A stretch of 64,000 nucleotides of DNA, from positions 3,885,001-3,949,000 of the forward strand of contig NC_065577.1 of NCBI RefSeq assembly GCF_937616625.2. The letters are read 5' to 3'. The notes under the pieces were generated by a model. That model made no database searches and was not told the DNA's origin. It was given only the letters and a program-made list of their open reading frames with translations. Position numbers and translations under genes: made by a program. This DNA comes from Mercurialis annua (Eukaryota; Streptophyta; Magnoliopsida; Malpighiales; Euphorbiaceae). This document shows positions 1 through 11,136 of this stretch, piece after piece (within the stretch, counting starts at the first letter, position 1; each line of letters begins with the position of its first letter).

Positions 1-862
1 TTTATACTGTTAATTGTTAATTTGAAAAATAAACTAAATATAAGGAGTTTTTTAAACCTTTTTTCATAATGTAAGTGGAGAGTGAAACACACTCACCGGG
101 TGCGACTGAGGGAATAGGTGAGCGAGGGGTCTTCTTGATACGAAAACGCGAGTTGTGGGTTAGTTTAATCCACTTTCTTCAAAAATGACTCATTTGATAT
201 TTCGTGCCAAGTTGAGGGGGTGAATTGATCCTTTATTCGAAGATTAATTCAAAGATCTACTGCAGTACAATCAACTTACTGATAGTGACTTAGTCATATT
301 TAAATAATCAACTTCCTTAACATTTTTTACTCATCACCAACATTAGCATTCACCTATGTCGCACAAAAACTTATCGATTACTAACTCTCGAGGTTTTGTT
401 TTCATTTAAATTTTATATCTATTTTGCTGGCTACCTACTTGGCAAAGAAATTTGATTGTTCACATGGCTTTGTTTACCATTTATTGTGGGGCTATATGAG
501 CATTGGCCTAAATTGTAAGTAGCTCCGTCAACTTATAGTCTGTTGAGTATCTTGAATGCAGATTGGCGATTCTGAGATCAGAAATAGACCCACATAACGT
601 TTTTTGAGGTTCAGACGGAAGGATATAGACAAGGCGCATTTATATGCTCCGCCTTGATAGTCAAACACAGACATGCCGGCCCTGCAAACAGTCTCTCATA
701 ACCTTCTATCACATGGTTTTGCTTCCATTTCCAGCTGTATCATAATGGACTATATAATCAACTCACTTGCATTGCCTTCTACCATCACAATTTGCCTTTC
801 AGATCTTTAATTTTTCCGTTTCTTGAAACCTTCTTGATTCAGTTTGTTAACTAATTAACAAG
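1..862. other. Left flank: tail of a preceding SAUR unit, and SAUR promoter
   Basis: No coding sequence was recognised. Positions about 330-540 resemble the 3' flanks found after the SAUR genes at 863 and 5094 (near 1770-1990 and 7150-7330): shared phrases are CATGGCTTTGTTTACCATTT and CTATTTTGCTGGC. This implies another SAUR unit lies just left of the window. Positions about 570-860 match 4825-5090, upstream of the second SAUR, so the promoter was duplicated with the gene. Bases about 175-260 carry a dispersed repeat (GGGGGTGAATTGATCCTTT) also seen near 23550, 27470 and, inverted, 60040. Confidence 0.6.
751..757 (+). promoter_or_regulatory. TATA box of first SAUR
   Basis: TATATAA lies 106 bases upstream of the start codon at 863. 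The same TATATAATCAACTC context occurs upstream of the SAUR at 5094, which supports it as a retained core promoter. Confidence 0.55.
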
Positions 863-1300
863 ATGATTAATTCAAAGAAACTCCTGAAATTTGCAAAGAA
901 ATGGCAGAAACTCACTGCTATTCGCCGAAAACGCATCACATCACCTCAAACTACAGATTCAGCTAGTTCTTGCAGCACTTCTTCATCAAAAGCTGAAAAG
1001 GGTCATTTCGTAGTTTATTCTGCTGATCAGAAACGTTTCCTGTTGTCTTTAGAGTATCTAAACAATGAAATAATCCGAGAGTTATTCGACATGGCAGAGG
1101 AAGAGTTTGGATTGCCTAGCGGTGGACCTCTTATGTTACCATGTGATGCAGAGCTGATGGAATATGCAATTTGTTTGATTAAAAACAAGGCCACAAGAGA
1201 TGCCGAACAAGCATTGTTGACTTGTGTAGCTACAAATTGTGGTTCATCATCAGTTCGAGATCAAACAACAATATACCAATTACCAATTTGTAGCTTTTGA
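863..1300 (+). CDS. SAUR family auxin-responsive protein (copy 1)
   Basis: Intronless 145-residue protein of the small auxin-up RNA family. Residues about 46-112 are the conserved SAUR domain: KGHFVVYS, then LEYLNNEIIRELFDMAEEEFG, then LPCDAELMEYAICLIK. The N-terminus is basic (KKLLKFAKKWQKL), as in the clade with long N-termini. SAURs are small regulators of cell expansion; many inhibit PP2C.D phosphatases and so activate plasma-membrane proton pumps. That role is family knowledge, not shown here. The start is supported because upstream homology to the copy at 5094 is non-coding and both proteins align from the first Met. It is the first intact gene of the array; copy 2 lies 3.8 kb downstream on the same strand. 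Confidence 0.93.
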   Translation: MINSKKLLKFAKKWQKLTAIRRKRITSPQTTDSASSCSTSSSKAEKGHFVVYSADQKRFLLSLEYLNNEIIRELFDMAEEEFGLPSGGPLMLPCDAELMEYAICLIKNKATRDAEQALLTCVATNCGSSSVRDQTTIYQLPICSF

Positions 1301-1967
1301 AATGATATACTTAGTTAGATACTTAGACATAGATATATACCATTGTACATCGATATAATTGTAAATGGAATCTCCAAAATTTTGTTTACCACTAATTTAT
1401 ATCTCATTATCATAACAAATTCTGAAGTTTATTGTAAGCTGCTAAGGAAGCTAAACCATCCTTGGTTTCTTGTAGACTGTATTCTACTCATTGTTTGATT
1501 GTTCATACATAATAAAAAAAGCTCAAGACAGTTCGTATCGGATATACAAGGATCCTGTTAATTATACTAAGATTCTTCAATGCTAATTTCCTTATTAGGT
1601 GTAATTAAAGCATCAGATATATGATCATTAACAGTTTACAGTTTGCATATATTATTTAACAGTTTTAAGACATACATGATTTACACCATATTTAAATCTC
1701 AAATGGTTTTATGATTTCACATGATTTTGTCTTGGCTGTATAATAAACTGTTACTATAATATTTGTTTTGGCAAATGGAAGTCAGATATATTATTATTAC
1801 TACACCATATTTTCCCATCACATGGCTTTGTTTACCATTTATTGCCTACTTTGTGAGGCTACATCACAGAGTCATATCACAAACATTAGCATCCACATAT
1901 GTTTCAGAGAAACTTATCGAGTACTTACCTTAGGCATTTGGTTTTTTCCTTTCTATTTTATATCTGT
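1301..1967. other. 3' flank of SAUR copy 1
   Basis: AT-rich, with no credible gene. Positions about 1770-1967 match the repeated SAUR downstream flank also present near 330-540 and 7150-7330. Confidence 0.5.
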
Positions 1968-2415
1968 TTTGCTACGGAAACGGAAACGGGAAACGGAAAC
2001 GATACGAAACGGACATGAGGAAACGAAATTTTTTTAAAATGAAGGACATGAAATGTGGGGAAAACGTGTAAATAACAAAAATTTATAAAAATATTATTTA
2101 AATATTTATGATAATTAACAAAATAATTCATTTTGATATACTAAATATTTAAAATTTTATAAATATCTAAAAAATATAAAATTCACCACAAATAAGTACA
2201 TTTGATCTATTGTGGGAATGCGAATGTAAAATTTATGGGTAACTAGTTAGATTTTTTTATTTGTGGGTAATAATTTTAATTTTTTTTACAAATTTTAATT
2301 CTTATTATTTACAGAAACGGCCCGAAACGTTTCGTACGGGTGTCCAAGAGTTTTCGGTTTTCGAAACGTTTCTGAAACGGGAAACGTAACTTTGTCGAAG
2401 TTTCCGTGCTTCTTA
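1968..2415. repeat. GAAACGG-rich repeat element (copy 1)
   Basis: About 440 bp starting ACGGAAACGGAAACGG and ending with GAAACGGGAAACG, AACTTTGTCGAAG and TTTCCGTGCTTCTT. It interrupts the SAUR 3' flank between TTTTGCT and GGCTAC. A diverged copy lies at about 47125-47540, sharing the GTGTAAATAA interior, the GAAACGTTT motifs and the AACTTTGTC end. This looks like a small non-autonomous transposon; its class and target duplication could not be fixed. Confidence 0.55.
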
Positions 2416-3328
2416 GGCCGGCTACATTAACTCACTATATGAAAAAAAAAATGAGCTCTTTTAATCTTGTCAATTTTTTCACTAATTTTGTGTTAATATT
2501 TTTTTTCCAAATAGGCTAATTTATTATAAAAATAATTAAAGAGACTAAATAGTTTAATGTTCATTAATCATACAAATTTTGCGTTTTTATATTTCAGATA
2601 ATGATCGTAGACTTCAAATTGACATACCCAAGTGGAACTGCTACTGCTCACCTTATCAACAGTTTCCATACCCCCTCAGGGTTCCAAGTTAGCAAAGTGA
2701 GAATAACCCAATTTCTTTTCAAATTATAATTTCCTAATCAGAATTGACCAAAAATTAAAATGATTTTTTTTTAATTTTTATTGCAGGAAATAAGTTAGAG
2801 AATTGGGCAAGTTTTTCTCATTCAGTTTCTTCTGGGGTTTCTTCCAGTGGTCTTTTACTGGTGGAGATGACTGTGGATTCGTCAACTTCCCAACTTTTGG
2901 TCTCGAGGCCTATCAATTTCTATATATTTGTATAAGTATTGTTTCTAACGTCAATTTAGCTCTAATTTCATTAATCTTTAATTGACTTGCAATTAGCTCT
3001 ACCAAAGATTCGGCCAGAGCAACGCCTAGAATACAAAACAGTTGCAGGGTGAATCGGCTGAAATCCAAAAGTGACCGAGGGATTAGTTTTCTCCAAAATT
3101 TCATAATTGTTTTGTTTACATCAAATTTTAAAGTTCATATCCGGTCCCAACCGAAAATTTGTAACCTATCAACTACCATAAATAAATTGATCTCAAATTC
3201 ATGTTGCAAAATATTCAATTAATTCTACCATCACCTAAAGACATATTGTCATATACTTTAGATGTACGCACTCATCTGAAAATCATTTCCATAATTTTGT
3301 GACATTTCAATTGCATGATATTAATAAT
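2416..3328. other. Intergenic, no recognised gene
   Basis: AT-rich DNA. Short open frames exist near 2600-3100 on both strands, but none shows a family motif. Nothing supportable was seen. Confidence 0.4.
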
Positions 3329-4472
3329 GAGGGTTAATTACATATAAAATTACCACCTTTACACGAATTCTCAAAAATAATACGATCTTTAAAACGTGGC
3401 AATTCAGGGCATCACCTTCAGTGACGAGGCCAGCCCAAAAATTCAGGTAGGGCACAAATTCAATTTAAAAAAATCAAGTATCATACCACAAAATATATAA
3501 TCGATATGTTTAATAATTAATTTTTTTAATGTGAAATAAAATAAAAAGTTAAAAACAGCATCATATAAAATGTATCAATTTTTTCATTTATTTTAAAAAC
3601 ATATTTAATTTTCCTTTTAAAATCAAGATGATTTCTTAAGAATAATTTATTACATACAATAACTAATCATTATATAAATCAACTTAAACTAGTTCTAAAT
3701 TAAAATTATAAATTTATATTCAAAAATTTAAGTACCTTCAAACCGAAATCTAATTAGTGGTATTAAATTTTTTAGATTAACAGAAGAGAATTTAAAAAAA
3801 AAGAGCAAATTAATCAAATTGTTGAGTTGCTAACGCACATTAAATTAAATTTATTGTATTTAAAAAGAGTTAGAAAATTGAGAGTATATTTTTTAATGGA
3901 AAATGCTGAAAATTTAAGAAATAGAATTTAACTTGCATAAGAATTATGCAACCTAAAACAAATTTTAAGTTGGTTTATATAAATATTAGTAGAATTTATT
4001 ATACATTTTAATTTGCTACATGCTCCTAATTTTAGTAGTATCTTAGACTAACCAAAATAGTACATTAGGCTTTGCTATAAAACAAACTTTTATGTCAGGT
4101 GAAATTATTCATGACTAATCCTATTAGTACGGTTTAAACTAACCAAAGAATTGGAACAATAGCTTAGATAGAAAAATAACTAATTATGTGAGTTAGGGCC
4201 CAGACCCTGCCTGATCCTATCTTACATCCGTCTCTGATCACCTTTTATTTCTTTTAAAAATAACATGAGCACATTTTAAGATAAAATTTTGCTGACTTGG
4301 ACACCCGATGGGAGTGCCACGTGTCATGCCACATCAGCAAAAACGCCACTAAAAATGTGCCCGTATTATTTTTAAAAAGAAATGAAAGGTGGTGCACTGA
4401 ATTGCCATATTTCAAAAGTCGTGTTATTTTACAATTTCATGTAAAGGTGGTGATTTTATATGTAACTAACTC
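3329..4472. mobile_element. TIR element (Mutator-like MITE) carrying a nested hAT-like element
   Basis: The ends are inverted copies about 90 bp long: GAGGGTTAATTACATATAAA on the left and, reverse complemented, GAGTTAGTTACATATAAAA on the right. They continue through the ACCACCTTTACA and GGCAATTCAG motifs. TAATAAT flanks both ends (3322-3328 and 4473-4479). Length is 1144 bp, of which 826 bp is a later hAT-like insertion plus its target duplication, leaving about 318 bp of original element. No transposase ORF is present. The 7-bp flank is short for Mutator, so the superfamily is tentative. Confidence 0.7.
3419..4236. mobile_element. Non-autonomous hAT-like element nested in a MITE
   Basis: The 818-bp element begins CAGTGACGAGG and ends with the inverse of CAGAGACGG. 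It is flanked by a perfect 8-bp duplication, ATCACCTT (3411-3418 and 4237-4244). An 8-bp duplication and CAGNG ends are hAT hallmarks. The interior is AT-rich without coding sequence. It lies inside the element at 3329-4472 and is therefore younger. Confidence 0.75.
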
Positions 4473-5093
4473 TAATAATAGTTAAATTACATAGTTATCC
4501 ATGCATGGGAAATTCAACTGAATATAATTTACTGATTGACAAATAAATTGAAAATTATATATACATAATTGGAATCCCATTTTACTTATTAGCAAATTTT
4601 ATATTTTGAGGTGTTGCATATATGCCTTTGTCTTCGAACTAGTGTTGAAATCATGGACTTGATATGATCATCCAAAATGGATAGCCTCACAATTCCATGT
4701 ACTGCAAACATTGTTATTGATGTGTTTTCTTTGCATGTATTTTGAATCTTTCTTTATATATAGTATGTCGCGGAGTCCGTATTTATACATATCATACCAA
4801 CTTACGATGATGAAGGAAACATTAGAATCAGAAATAGATCCACATAACTTCTTTTGAGGTTCAATTAGAAGGGTATACACATCGATCGACAAACACAGAC
4901 ATGCCGGCCCTAGAGATAGTCTTTCTTAACAATCCATCACATGGTTTTGCTTCAATTTCAAGCTGTACTATGCAATCTATATAATCAACTCGTTCCCATT
5001 GCCTTCTACCATCACAAGCTAACAATTCAGATCTAAAATTTGCTTGTATTCTTCTCTTCAAAACCTTTTTAATTCAGTTAAAAAACTAACAAT
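4473..5093. promoter_or_regulatory. Promoter and leader of SAUR copy 2
   Basis: From about 4825 to 5090 the sequence matches the upstream region of the first SAUR (570-860), including ACACAGACATGCCGGCCCT and CACATGGTTTTGCTTC. A TATA box, TATATAAT, begins at 4978, 116 bases before the start codon. This retained block is the best candidate for shared cis-elements of the array. No canonical TGTCTC auxin element was noticed in it. Confidence 0.6.
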
Positions 5094-5528
5094 ATGATCA
5101 CTCCCAAGAAACTTTTTAAATTGGCAAAGAAATGGCAGAAACTCGCTGCTATCAGCCGAAAACGCATTACCTCACCTCAAACCAGGGAAACCACAGATTC
5201 CACTGGCAGCTCATCATCAAAAATTGAAAAGGGTCATTTCGTAGTCTACTCTGCCGATCAGAAACGTTTCTTGTTGCTTTTGGAGTATCTTAACAATGAA
5301 CTAATTCAAGAGCTATTCGACATGGCAGAAGAAGAGTTTGGATTGCCTAGCAACGGACATCTTACGTTACCATGTGAGGCAGAGCTTGTGGAATATGCAA
5401 TTTGTTTGATAAAACAGAAGGCTGCAAGAGATGTACAACAAGCCGTGTTGACTTTCATAGCTAGCAGTTGTTCATCATCATCATTACATCAATCAGCAAT
5501 CCACCAATTACTAATTTGTAGCTTTTGA
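5094..5528 (+). CDS. SAUR family auxin-responsive protein (copy 2)
   Basis: Intronless 144-residue SAUR, closely related to the gene at 863. Its basic N-terminus (KKLFKLAKKWQKLAAISRKR) is followed by a Ser-rich linker. The SAUR domain spans residues about 45-111, with GHFVVYSADQKRFLLLLEYL, FDMAEEEFGLPS and the final conserved LPCEAELVEYAICLIK. The tail ends in ICSF like copy 1. Start, domain and stop are all intact. Homologous promoters and 3' flanks show it arose by tandem duplication. A MITE is inserted 20 bases after its stop codon. Confidence 0.93.
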   Translation: MITPKKLFKLAKKWQKLAAISRKRITSPQTRETTDSTGSSSSKIEKGHFVVYSADQKRFLLLLEYLNNELIQELFDMAEEEFGLPSNGHLTLPCEAELVEYAICLIKQKAARDVQQAVLTFIASSCSSSSLHQSAIHQLLICSF

Positions 5529-5547
5529 GAAAATAAATACACTTAGT

Positions 5548-6163
5548 GGGCGTTTGGTTCAGCTTTTTGGTGGAGTTTTTAGCTTTTACTTTTCAAAAAG
5601 CTTCACTAAAGTGTTTGGTGAGAATTTTCTAAAAGCTTTTTGGAGCTTTTTAACCTCCAACAGCTGCTTTTTGAAAAGCTCCATTTTGGAGCTTTTTGCC
5701 AACAACTGATAGCTTTTTCAATATTTTTAATTACTTAGACAAAACTAACCCTATTAGGATACATTATTTTTTAATATATATATAGTTATTAAAATTATGT
5801 TTAAATACTCTAATCATTTTTAAATTATTTACTATTATTTATTTATATTAACAAAACTATAATTTAATTATTTTTTAAAATAAATCATAAATTTATCAAA
5901 AACAAATCTAAATAAGTTTAAACTAAACATTCCTTTTTATAAAAAAATAATTTTTAATATTTTTACTTAATATTATATAATATAATATATTTATAAATTA
6001 ATAAATAAAAATAACAATTATACCCTTTACGTTCATTTTATATATAAACAGCAACATCTAATCAAATCTCATCAAACACGTATGGTCTATCAGTTATCAG
6101 CTACCAGCTATCAGCTAACAACTAACAGCTATCAGCTATAAGAAACAGCTAAACCAAACAGGC
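5548..6163. mobile_element. MITE with GGCGTTTGGTTCAGC ends
   Basis: About 616 bp, AT-rich and non-coding. The left end GGGCGTTTGGTTCAGCTTTT matches the inverted right end GCCTGTTTGGTTTAGCTG. TAG flanks both sides, and the SAUR 3' UTR resumes beyond it. The ends resemble Tourist/PIF-Harbinger MITEs. A truncated inverted relative lies at about 59375-59946. It sits in the 3' UTR region of SAUR copy 2. Confidence 0.65.
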
Positions 6164-7340
6164 TAGATTTTGTAGACATATAAACTTAGATTTGTAGATA
6201 TAGTCAAAGATACATACACAAGTGTACATCAATTTATTTTAAAAGGAACCTTGAAATATTTATATGCATAGAATATTATTCTCATTATTATTATTGCATA
6301 TATATGCTGAAGGTTTTAGTGTTAGCTGGTAAAGGAATAAAGCAATCCATAGTTTGATGAAGAACATACATATTCTCAAGAATCACTACCTAGTCCGATC
6401 ATAGTTTGAATTCTGATACATAATTAACAAAACCCTATGATAATATTTGGTGATTTCATAATCAAAATCACATATAGCTTAATAGATTATTTAGCAGTTC
6501 CAAATCAAATCGTGGGGATATTAAATTCTCTAGGTTACTGAGTAATTCACAAATTACAAAAACATACTGAGTTAATTTTCTTTAAAGAAAAAGCCACCCG
6601 GTTATGATTTATTACAATGGAAGTCATTGTCTTCAAAAAATGCTAAAAATATAGCGTTTTTACTCACGTGGCAATGCCAAAATCAAAAAGTGAGATATAA
6701 CTCGGTGTCTTTTTTTTTAACAAAAGATACCGTTTTTGTAATTTAAAATAAATTAAGTGATTTTTTCTTACCAAAGTAGCCATCAGTTATGATAAAATCA
6801 TAACTGAGTGTCTTTTTTAACGAAAATTAACTCAGTATTCTTTTTGTAATTTACGAATAACTCAATAATTTAGGGAGTCTAATATCCAAAATCGGGATCT
6901 AATTTGATTAACTCCATATATAAATGTCAAATGGTATTTTTATTTCACACGATTTTGTCTTAATTGGCTATAATAAACTGCTACAGAAAACCCTCTGATA
7001 ATTAATATTTTATAAATTAATAATTCTAATAATTAATAAAATTTTAAGGAACCAATTTAAATATTACGTCTTATAAAGTATTCAAAAAATTAATAATTCT
7101 AATAATTAATAAATTTTTAATCCATCATGTATATTAATTATCAGAGGGTCAACTGTATATCTATTTTGCTGGCAAATATGGAAGTCAGATATATTACATC
7201 ACATGGCTATGTTTACCATTTATAGCTTACTTTGTGGGGCTGCATCATAATTTCATAAACATCATCATCCACCTATGTTGCAGAGAAACTTATCGAGTAC
7301 TACAACCTTCCGGTGCTTGTTTTTTTTTCATTTATATTTA
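6164..7340. other. SAUR 3' flank with a small TIR element
   Basis: Non-coding. Positions 6170-6400 match the 3' flank of the SAUR fragment at 32450. Roughly 6500-6910 forms an inverted repeat with arms over 60 bp (GAGTAATTCACAAATTAC against GTAATTTACGAATAACTC; ACTGAGTTAATTTTC against GAAAATTAACTCAGT), probably another small MITE; its exact ends were not resolved. Positions 7150-7330 are the conserved downstream flank of the SAUR units. Confidence 0.5.
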
Positions 7341-7345
7341 AAAAA

Positions 7346-7593
7346 AGGATTATTTATGCTCCTAAAATTTAGCTTTAGAATCAAGTAAACTCTCAACATT
7401 AAAAAACTTATTTATAAAATAAACAATAAAGTCTCCAATTTGGACAACCATACTCTTAATTAACGTATCATTTAAGCATCCAAATTGAGGGTCTGATTGT
7501 CAACATTTTAAGACGTTAAGGGCATATTTGAACTTTTTCGGACGTTGAAGGTTTACTTAATTTTATAGTCAAATCTCAAGTGTATAAAAAACC
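7346..7593. repeat. Small TIR element ending near GACGTTGAAGG
   Basis: The left part (AATCAAGTAAACTCTCAAC) is the inverse of the right part (GTTGAAGGTTTACTTAATTT), suggesting a roughly 250-bp MITE. A related stretch lies near 28140-28330 (GGGTCTGATTGT, GACGTT, TTTTTCGGACGTTGA). Target duplications were not resolved. Confidence 0.4.
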
Positions 7594-7688
7594 TTTTTAC
7601 CTTTATTTTTGTATCTATTTTTCCGGCTACCTACATTGGCCGGACCGCGCCCTACACATTCGAAAAGTGACCAGCCATATCATATCCG

Positions 7689-8643
7689 GGGTTTTTGACA
7701 TATTTGTGTCTCATAGACACAAAAATTCCGGTTTTGTGCCTCCCACCCCCAGCCCGCTATCTGAGATAGCGGGCTGCACACCAGCCCGCCATATGAGATG
7801 GCGGGCTGGTGCTAATTTGGGTGATTAACCTAATCACCCAAATTAGCACCAGCCCGCTATCTCATATAGCGGGCTGGTCCCTCCCCAATGATTAGGGAGA
7901 GAGTAATTCCTGGATGCACACAATTGACTGTCACGTTGGCTTCCATTTGCTGCATTAATTTAAAATTCAATACAATTAAATCATGAACACAAAAATAGAT
8001 ATAAAAAGAAAACAATAAATTTCACTTTTTTCTTAGCAGCATGAAATTAATAAAATAGTAGTACAACTAAATCATGATTTAATATATTATTATAACTTTA
8101 GTTTTTAATATGTAAAAAATAACTAAATTATCTCCAAATTAGTAGGAATACCTATCTTTTAGTTTGATTGAATTACGAAATTAAAATACAGTATTTGGTC
8201 AATATAATATTATTTAAATTTCAATCTTATTATTTTTAAAAATATTATTAATAAAATTAAGTTAATGATTTAATTATGGTTATTATAAAACCAAAAAAAG
8301 AATAAATTCAGTATGGCTTTTACAAAAATTCTTAACTAATTTAATATTAATTATAAATAAAAAATTGATATAATTATAATATTTTTAGTAATATGTTCAT
8401 TGACGAGTTACGTTACGAGCCACGTGCATAGCACGTAATGCGAAACTAGTAATGTATAAATTGGACGTTCACGTTTGATTCGGTTTTGAATTTGGACTTT
8501 GATAAAAAAAATAATGGAGATACTTAACGTTATAATTTTTTTTAGGGCTGGTGTGCAGCCCGCTATCTCAGATAGCGGGCTGGGGGTGGGAGGCACAAAA
8601 CCGGAATTTTTGTGTCTATGAGACACAAATATGTCAAAAACCC
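7689..8643. mobile_element. Palindrome-rich Mutator-like element, 955 bp
   Basis: The ends are exact inverse matches starting GGGTTTTTGACATATTTGTG. A perfect 9-bp duplication, TCATATCCG, flanks it (7680-7688 and 8644-8652), as expected for Mutator-like elements. The left arm carries successive palindromes: AGCCCGCTATCT with AGATAGCGGGCT at 7751-7775, ACCAGCCCGCCAT with ATGGCGGGCTGGT at 7780-7810, GCTAATTTGGGTGATTA with its inverse at 7811-7847, and ACCAGCCCGCTAT with ATAGCGGGCTGGT at 7848-7878. The right arm keeps only the outer ~100 bp. The interior is AT-rich with no transposase, so it is non-autonomous. Relatives are at 38868 and 59084. Confidence 0.88.
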
Positions 8644-8849
8644 TCATATCCGATAATTTTGTCGATCACTGTTTTATTATCAGACCTCCAAGCATTATTT
8701 GCGTTGTTGTTAATTTTACCAATATTCTTCAGTTTAAAATTCAGATGAACTAATTACCTACCAAATTTCGGATGAATTAATTCTACAAAGTTACTATTTA
8801 AGTGAGCTGTATGTATATCTGATGTACTTTTTTTTACACTACTAAAAAA

Positions 8850-9220
8850 CCTGGAATTTGTGACGAAAATTTGTGACGAAAAAATCCGTCACTAATTTAT
8901 GAGTGATTTGTGACAAATTTGTGAGGGACTAATGGTTTTGCAACGGAATTAGTGACAAATAAATTTTTTGGTCACGAGTTTTTTGAATTGATATTTATAA
9001 CGAATTTGTAACGGATTTGTTAAGGATTTTAGTGACAGATTTATTTTCCCTCACAAATATTTATTTTTGTGACAGAAGAGTGACGATTATTTCCATTACA
9101 ATTATTTGTAACGGACACGGCTGTCACAAAATATAAAATTATGGCCATCCGTTACAATTCCGTAAAAAAATTTGTCACTGAAATATTTCCGTCACAAATT
9201 TGTGACGAAATTGTGACGAA
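8850..9220. repeat. CACTA left subterminal repeat zone
   Basis: Many short direct and inverted copies of TTTGTGACGAA/TTCGTCACAAA-like motifs, mirrored near 13570-13717. Family knowledge: such clusters bind the TNPA-like protein. Confidence 0.8.
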
Positions 9221-11136
9221 TGGTAAGTTTAAACACTAAAAGCAAATTTTCTCAAAAAAAAACACTAAAACAAAATTGTACCGTCGTTTGCTCCAAAATT
9301 GAAAAAATACAATCACTTATCATAAACTCTTTGAAACAAAACCTAAAAACAATTTCATCGCTCTACTCCTTCATTCCTTCAATGCTCCAATTGTTCATCA
9401 TTCATATTTGTTAGATAATGCATAACAGCCGATATATATCTCGTTCATCAATTAGGAATTCTCGTTCATCAATTAGGTCACTCATTTCTTTCAGTAAGTA
9501 ATTTCTATTAATTTCATTCTCAGTTCTTTCAACGGTCGTTCCTCTATTTTTTTTTCAATTTTGAAATGTAACCTAAATTTTTAGTGAATCTCATTATCCC
9601 TGAATTTCTGTTTTGAACGCTCTCATCTCAAGTAAGTGTTTGTGCTTCTGTTGATCTGAATACCTTATCATATGACATTCTAAAAAAGTTAAATCTATTG
9701 ATGACATTCTAAAAAGATCACTGGTCTCTAATTCTTTGCCAATTGGTTAATTTCTTAAATTTTGAAGTTCTGATGGTTTGTAAATATTGAACTTTAATTT
9801 TATGTTAGTTAGAAGGTTCCTTTATTTTGTTAGTGAGAGCTGATAGTATAAGTACCGCGTTTCTTTTCATTATGATATTTGATAGTATAAGATCTATCAC
9901 TTGTTTTACATGATTTATTCTTCTCTTGTACTGCAAAAGCTGCTTAAGGTTTCCAAATATTTAATTACTGTATGCTTTTTAATTGAATGATACTTGTTTT
10001 ATCATATAAATTATAATCAACTAATTAGTACTGTTTAGTTAAACTAATTAGCTTTTCTATTTATCTTGGTAACTATTTATTAATTAGTTACCAAGTAAAT
10101 ATTCTTTTTCTATCATTACAACGGAAATTTTTGGTTATTTTAATCTCACGACCTTAGTCGAATCTTGTCCGGAGTTCATATCACTCGTATCGGTTCCTTT
10201 TTTATATTGTTTCGTAACAGTTCCTTTTTTATAAAGTTAATAATGAAGAGATGTCATTGCTAATGGTGTCAAATCTGTTTTGTGTTTCTTACATTTTTTC
10301 AAGTAGTGTATGGCTCTTGGTCGATTGTCAAAAGCCTTCAAATTCTTTTATTTTGACTACTTTAGGTCAATTGTGTGGAGGTCCTAGCTTTATTGTCTAA
10401 TATTGGAATGCACGAGTGGAGTATGTCACTTTTAGTGAAAAATAAGTAGAGATAGGCTAGTAATTTCATAAATGCTTTAAAAGTTCAAATAACACAAGAA
10501 TTTACTTGGTTGTTTTTTTTTGCAGATTCTCATCTTGAAGATTCCTGTGAGTCAAACTCTTAATCTAATTATTCATAACAATATTGGCTGCTGTTTTATA
10601 GAGTGACCAGATAATGAACATCATTATTAAAGTTTAGGTGTTGGTCCATTAGGAAATTTGATTGGCTGCATTCCTTCTTTGTTTTTTTTTTCAAATATTG
10701 TTATGAAAATGAACATTGTTATTGTACTTGGAGTATTCGTCTCTTCTTTGCATATACAAATTATACAGATTATTCGTCTATTCTTTGCATAGACAGATCT
10801 AATTAATTATCTTATTTATGTCTTAATTATACGATTTTTGATCTTTGTCTTGTTAAATTTGTTGACTAGGTACAAATAAAGACTAAGAGACTCAAAACAG
10901 CTATATACCGAGTTATAGGTTTATTAATTTAGCTTTGATTAGTACTCAAGGAGCTTAATAACTTGAGGTACTTATATTATGCTTTTAAATATTTCAGTTT
11001 TTCTTACTTTTATTCCATTGTTGCATAGACAATATCACTTATATGTTTGGCATATTTATTGCAAATCCAGCCATTAACCTGATTAGTGCTATAGCATGTA
11101 TAATTTTCACGTTGGCACATACTTACAGATTATGAG
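9221..11136. other. CACTA 5' non-coding region
   Basis: AT-rich sequence between the subterminal repeats and the transposase start. It may contain the promoter and leader introns of the transposon gene. No conserved coding exon was recognised. Confidence 0.4.

Noticed and set aside
2580..3110. Possible small gene between SAUR copies 1 and 2
   Set aside because: Short frames on both strands show no conserved motif and no consistent splice structure.
7751..7878. Possible CRISPR array or rho-independent terminators
   Set aside because: The palindromes are not regular repeats with unique spacers, and the context is plant nuclear DNA with Mutator-type target duplications.
8408..8748. ORFs over the palindromic ends on both strands (also 7580-7828)
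   Set aside because: They are translations of the transposon inverted repeats, mirrored on the other end, and share no protein motif.
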